Source: Thiotrichaceae bacterium (GTDB lineage Bacteria; Pseudomonadota; Gammaproteobacteria; Thiotrichales; Thiotrichaceae). Taken from it: DNA of 36,747 nt. The notes beneath the pieces were generated by a model that was given only the letters and a program-made list of their open reading frames with translations, ran no database searches and was not told the origin of the DNA. How positions within the stretch are numbered: position 1 is the first letter of the stretch; each line of letters begins with the position of its first letter. Location of the stretch: NCBI GenBank assembly GCA_015490895.1, contig WFWY01000054.1, positions 1 through 36,747 on the forward strand, given 5' to 3'. The position numbers and the translations under genes were made by a program. Of the stretch, positions 32,727 through 36,747 are shown in pieces.

Positions 32727-35111
32727 TTAGTTCCTCAATGGCTTGCCGGTATCCAGCATATGCTTGACTCGTGCATGGGTTTTCAGGTTTTTGATCAGGG
32801 CACGAAAACCTTCACGTTCATGGCGTAAAAACCACTCTTCATCGACTTCAGTGCCTGTATCAATAGCACCTCCACACAAGGCATTAGCAATGTATTCACC
32901 AATTTTCATATCGTAATCAGAAATAAAATGACCGGCGTGCATATTCACCATGGCACCTTTAAAGTTGGCAATGGCGGCGATGCCACCGGCCTTGATACGT
33001 GTTTTGGGAGGTGGTCGATAGTTTGCTGCATCCAGTGCCTTTACCTGTGCAATCGCGGCATGCAGGACTTCGTGCTTATTCATGACAACAATGTCACTTT
33101 CACGCATAAAACCGTACTCTTTTGCCTGTTGAGCGCTTTCGGCAACTTTGCCCATTGCCACCACTTCAAAGACTTTTTTCAGGTGCGGGAACAGATCATC
33201 TTCACCTGCCAGAAGGCTGGCACGGCGTGCCAGTTCCATACAGCCACTACCGGCAGGTATCAGGCCGACACCAACTTCTACCAGGCCGATATAGCTTTCC
33301 AGTGCAGCGACAACACGATCCGTTTGCATCATTAATTCACATCCACCACCTAGCGTCAGACCCTTGACGGCCGCAACGACAGGGATATCGGAATGACGCA
33401 TACGGGTACAGGTTTGCTGAAAACGCTTTAGCAAGTCGTCCAGTGCGGTATTGCCTGGCAGGATGCTTTTCATGGCAACCGGCATGAAAGATTTCAAATC
33501 CGCACCAGCGCTAAAGGGCTCATCAGGGTGCCAGATGATCATACCCCGTAGCTGGTTTTCAGCGAGGTCAACAGCCTGTTGAAGACTATTGAGTACGGGG
33601 TCACCGATGGTGTGCATTTTGGTTTTAAAACTTAATACACCAATATCGTTATCGGTTAACCAAAAACGGGTGGCCTCATTCTCGAACAGGGTTTTATGCT
33701 GTGGTATGGCTTCACCCAGCAAGGTTTCTGACCAGCGCTGCCGTTGATAGACAGGCAAGGAGGAACGTGGCTGGTAACAGGCAGCAGAGGCTGACCAGGA
33801 ACCCTGTTCGGAATGTGGTGACTCAATAGTGTCTACCCATTCGGGTAATGGCGTAGGGCTGGGGGTCTTTCTGGCTGTAATATCTTCACGAATAGCCCGA
33901 GCGACCTTCTGCCAGCCGGAGAATTGCCAGATCTCAAAAGGCCCCTGTTTCCAGCCAAATCCCCAACGAATGGCAAAATCAATATCACGTGCATTATTGG
34001 CGATTTGCTCCAGCAAATGAGCGCTATAATGGAAGGTGTCGCGATGGATTGCCCACAGGAATTCAGCATGTGGGTCATTAATAGCACGTAGTGCAGTCAG
34101 GCGTTGAGGGTTCTTGTAATCCTTAAGTATCTTTTCCACTTTACGAGGGATTTTCACCTTACGTTTGCGGTAGTCTCCTGTGGCAGGGTCGAAAACGAGA
34201 ATCTCCGATTTTACTTTTTTGTAGATACCCTGGCGGTTTTTTTGCCCCAGTGACCCCTGTTCAACCAGTTTGTTGAGCCAGTCAGGAATCGCAAAAATAT
34301 CTGCCCAGGGATCATCTGGCAAGTTATCAATGACACCTTGCAGGACATGACGCATGGTATCCAGCCCGACAATATCGGCTGTACGCAGAGTTGCACTTTT
34401 GGGTCGTCCTATTTTTGTGCCCGTCAGGGCATCGACAGTTTCAAAGTTCAGCCCCAATCGTTGTGCATGATGCAGGGTTGTCATCATCGAGAAAATACCA
34501 ATACGGTTGGCGATAAAATTGGTGGTGTCTTTGGCACGTACTACGCCTTTGCCCAGGGTGCTGACAAAAAAAGCTTCCATCTGATTCATGACATGGCTAC
34601 TGGTATCGGGATGGGCGATGAGTTCCAGTAACTGCATGTATCGGGGCGGGTTGAAAAAATGTACCCCCAGAAAGCGTGAGCGCAAGGAGCCGGGTACGCC
34701 TTCTGCCAGGCTGGATATTGAAATGCCTGAAGTGTTGGTAGCCAGTATACTATTGGCTGAAAGATGGGGTGCTATCTTGTGATACAGGTCGATTTTCCAG
34801 TCACGGCGTTCAGCAATGGCCTCAATGATGAGTTCACAGTCACGAAGTTTTTCCAGGTCATCGTCATAGTTACAAGCGGTTAGACGTGAGCAGAAACTGG
34901 CACGTGCAAGAGGTGCCGGTTTTTGTTTCGCCAGTGCGGTGATGGCTGTCCTGGCTGTTGCGCTTTTGTCTGCCTGATCTGCAGGAAGGTCAAACAGCAG
35001 TGCCTTAATCCCGGCATTGGCAAAGTGTGCTGCGATCTGGGCACCCATCACACCGGCACCCAGTATGGCAACGTGATGGATAACAGGGATTTTGTTGCTG
35101 TTCTTATTCAT
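32727..35111 (-). CDS. 3-hydroxyacyl-CoA dehydrogenase / enoyl-CoA hydratase, FadN-type
   Basis: 794 residues carrying hydration and NAD-dependent dehydrogenation of beta-oxidation. The order is dehydrogenase first, hydratase last: NAD-binding ILGAGVMGAQIAAHF at about 14-28, NTSGISISSLAEG near 128, HFFNPPRYMQLLE near 155, then a middle region, and the crotonase part from about 475 with EPFSAGADLKSF and GLTLGGGCELMMQTD. It ends HMLDTGKPLRN. That is the layout and the tail of Bacillus FadN, opposite to E. coli FadB/FadJ, where the hydratase comes first. It lies between fadE (25 bp) and fadA (2 bp). Confidence 0.92.
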   Translation of the reverse strand: MNKNSNKIPVIHHVAILGAGVMGAQIAAHFANAGIKALLFDLPADQADKSATARTAITALAKQKPAPLARASFCSRLTACNYDDDLEKLRDCELIIEAIAERRDWKIDLYHKIAPHLSANSILATNTSGISISSLAEGVPGSLRSRFLGVHFFNPPRYMQLLELIAHPDTSSHVMNQMEAFFVSTLGKGVVRAKDTTNFIANRIGIFSMMTTLHHAQRLGLNFETVDALTGTKIGRPKSATLRTADIVGLDTMRHVLQGVIDNLPDDPWADIFAIPDWLNKLVEQGSLGQKNRQGIYKKVKSEILVFDPATGDYRKRKVKIPRKVEKILKDYKNPQRLTALRAINDPHAEFLWAIHRDTFHYSAHLLEQIANNARDIDFAIRWGFGWKQGPFEIWQFSGWQKVARAIREDITARKTPSPTPLPEWVDTIESPHSEQGSWSASAACYQPRSSLPVYQRQRWSETLLGEAIPQHKTLFENEATRFWLTDNDIGVLSFKTKMHTIGDPVLNSLQQAVDLAENQLRGMIIWHPDEPFSAGADLKSFMPVAMKSILPGNTALDDLLKRFQQTCTRMRHSDIPVVAAVKGLTLGGGCELMMQTDRVVAALESYIGLVEVGVGLIPAGSGCMELARRASLLAGEDDLFPHLKKVFEVVAMGKVAESAQQAKEYGFMRESDIVVMNKHEVLHAAIAQVKALDAANYRPPPKTRIKAGGIAAIANFKGAMVNMHAGHFISDYDMKIGEYIANALCGGAIDTGTEVDEEWFLRHEREGFRALIKNLKTHARVKHMLDTGKPLRN

Positions 35112-35136
35112 GTGTTTTTCCGTCGTAGTACAGGGT

Positions 35137-36747
35137 TTAGCTGGCCTTTAGCCAGGGCTCTTTTTGTGGAGTCTTTTCCCGCGCTTTTTCTTGCGTGTAC
35201 ACTCCTGCCTTTGCTGTGGTTTTATTTTCTGGCACATCGCGGGTGGTGTCATCTTCATAGGGGATACGAATCAGCTCTGACTCATCAAAGTCATCGACGG
35301 CGATAATGGTTGCCAGTTGTGTTTCAAAGGCGCTCAGTTGTTTGGCTTCATCCGTGGAGATGATGGCTTTTTCAAGGGCATGATCAATCAGTGCCTGTCC
35401 GTGTCGTTTGGATAAATGTCCGGCTTTTATGGCATCACGCAACTTTTGTTGTAGAGGTTGTATATTGAGCATGTGTAAAAAAACCTGGTTGACTTCAGTC
35501 AGCGGGTTGTGGGGAACCTGTTCCTCATAAATACCCTCAAGCAGACGTTGCCGGGCTTTGCTGTTGGTACTGATAGTACTGACTACCTGCTGTACCAGTT
35601 TGTCTTTGGGAGCTTTAAATGATTGTCCCAACGGGAAAGCAGTAAGTTTCAGAAAGCGGGCAGCGATCCGGACGGGAAAGTTTTCGATAAACTGGCTGAA
35701 GGCCATCTGGTATTCATACAGTAAATAATCCAGTGACCATTGTACTATTGGCCACTCACTATCCTCACAATTTGCATCTTCGTGATGTTTGATGACCATG
35801 CTGGAGAGGTACAGCATGCTGAGCATGTCACCGAGGCGAGCCGAGAGCATCTCCCTGAATTTGAGCCTGGCTCCCAGACCCAGCATGGCAATATCGGCTG
35901 TCATGGCAAATACACTGCTCAGTCGGTTGAGCTGCTGGTAGTAGGGTTGCAGGCGTGGATGGCTGTTCGCCTCACTCGCCTTGACAATGCCGAGACCCAA
36001 TACCAGTGAGCGGACTATATTGCGGATACTAAAGCCAATATGTGCGCTCAGTGTTTGGTCGAAAAGATCAGGATCTGGCCGTTCAGCCTGTGCCAGCTGC
36101 ATTTCCTGAAGCACATAGGGATGGGCACGTATGGCACCCTGGCCAAAGATCATCAGGTTACGGGTCAGAATATTTGCCCCCTCGACTGTAATGCCGACAG
36201 GGATAGATTCAAACAGAGGGGTAATATAATTTTTGGGTCCTTTCATAATGGCCTTGCCGCCGTGAATATCCATGGCATCTAGCGTGGCTTGCCTGCCCAT
36301 TTCCGTACAATGGTACTTGATGATAGCAGAGGGGACACTGGGTTTTTCGCCATTTACAACAGCCTGTATCGTTTGCAGGCGTGCCGCATTCACGATATAG
36401 CTGAAGCCGGCAATGCGTGCAAGCGGCTTCTGAATCCCCTCAAACCGGGCGATAGGCACACCAAATTGCTGCCGGAGATTGGCATAGGCGCTGGTACCCA
36501 TTAGACTGCGCTTGCTGACGACTGTACCGGTGGTGGGCAAGGTGACGGCACGACCTACCGAGAGGCAGTTAACCAACATGCGCCAGCCCTTGCCGGCCAT
36601 ATCTTTTCCGCCAATGATAAAGTCCAGCGGGACGAATACATCTTCACCCTGGATAGGACCATTTAAAAACGTATCGCCGATGGGTAGATGGCGGCGTCCG
36701 ATTTGTAATCCCTCAATATCACGGGGAATCAGTGCACAGGTAATACC
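35137..36747 (-). CDS. fadE: Acyl-CoA dehydrogenase, E. coli FadE type (partial, N-terminus missing)
   Basis: The frame stays open to the right edge of the window, so at least 536 C-terminal residues are present and the true start lies beyond it. It catalyses the FAD-dependent first oxidation of acyl-CoA. From the edge it reads ITCALIPRDIEGLQIG, then GEDVFVPLDFIIGGKDMAG and GWRMLVNCLSVGRAVTLP, which is FadE-like; MDIHGGKAIMKGPKN is also typical. The C-terminal 200 residues, with PLTEVNQVFLHML and DFDESELIRIPYED, form the DUF1974-like extension of FadE. First gene in view of the fadE-fadN-fadA run. Confidence 0.93.
   Translation of the reverse strand, partial: GITCALIPRDIEGLQIGRRHLPIGDTFLNGPIQGEDVFVPLDFIIGGKDMAGKGWRMLVNCLSVGRAVTLPTTGTVVSKRSLMGTSAYANLRQQFGVPIARFEGIQKPLARIAGFSYIVNAARLQTIQAVVNGEKPSVPSAIIKYHCTEMGRQATLDAMDIHGGKAIMKGPKNYITPLFESIPVGITVEGANILTRNLMIFGQGAIRAHPYVLQEMQLAQAERPDPDLFDQTLSAHIGFSIRNIVRSLVLGLGIVKASEANSHPRLQPYYQQLNRLSSVFAMTADIAMLGLGARLKFREMLSARLGDMLSMLYLSSMVIKHHEDANCEDSEWPIVQWSLDYLLYEYQMAFSQFIENFPVRIAARFLKLTAFPLGQSFKAPKDKLVQQVVSTISTNSKARQRLLEGIYEEQVPHNPLTEVNQVFLHMLNIQPLQQKLRDAIKAGHLSKRHGQALIDHALEKAIISTDEAKQLSAFETQLATIIAVDDFDESELIRIPYEDDTTRDVPENKTTAKAGVYTQEKAREKTPQKEPWLKAS

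Noticed and set aside
1-36747. CRISPR arrays, tRNA or rRNA genes, prophage or defence islands
   Set aside because: No regularly spaced direct repeats, cloverleaf-like sequences, rRNA segments, phage structural genes or recognised defence genes were found on either strand.

Overview
The window looks like chromosomal DNA of a free-living or host-associated gammaproteobacterium, roughly 45-50% GC by eye. FimV, ZapD, a TtcA-type PP-loop enzyme, the large GltB/GltD glutamate synthase and an E. coli FadE-type acyl-CoA dehydrogenase with a DUF1974-like tail all point that way. The species cannot be named from the sequence. No rRNA, tRNA, CRISPR array, prophage or intact transposase gene was seen. 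The window cuts a carbamoyltransferase gene at its left edge and fadE at its right edge.

Layout. 1-5.2 kb: end of a carbamoyltransferase gene, a short TtcA-like tRNA thiolase, prolyl aminopeptidase, D-aminoacyl-tRNA deacylase, a stand-alone cyclic-nucleotide-binding protein, then a tight four-gene operon (BolA/IbaG, small exported protein, TusA-like protein, cation diffusion facilitator with an extra C-terminal domain). 5.2-8 kb: a type III glutamine synthetase (glnN) with a consensus sigma-54 promoter, an NtrC-like enhancer palindrome, a structured leader and a strong terminator. 8-13.3 kb (minus strand): a BON/OmpA envelope protein with a 32-residue membrane microprotein behind it, a ferredoxin-reductase-type flavoprotein, an AmpG-like permease and a glycerate 2-kinase. 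13.4-17.1 kb: an orphan 67-residue protein, a 158-bp MITE-like element, and fimV. 17.2-21.2 kb: truA, a conserved hypothetical, a PKHD-type dioxygenase, and a three-gene DUF4178 operon. 21.5-24.6 kb: DUF2853, coaE, zapD and two consecutive membrane-anchored coiled-coil proteins. 24.9-31.4 kb: gltB-gltD and a small membrane protein. 31.5-36.7 kb (minus strand): the fatty-acid beta-oxidation operon fadE-fadN-fadA.

How the genes work together. glnN and gltBD together give a complete GS-GOGAT ammonia assimilation route; the glnN control region suggests NtrC/sigma-54 nitrogen control of a glutamine synthetase class that is uncommon in this group. The fad operon covers the four reactions of a beta-oxidation turn. 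The best candidates for undescribed biology are the paired coiled-coil membrane proteins placed two bases after zapD, the DUF4178 zinc-ribbon operon with its tiny glycine-rich partner, the glnN leader, the 32-residue microprotein, and a small family of terminal-inverted-repeat elements scattered between genes.
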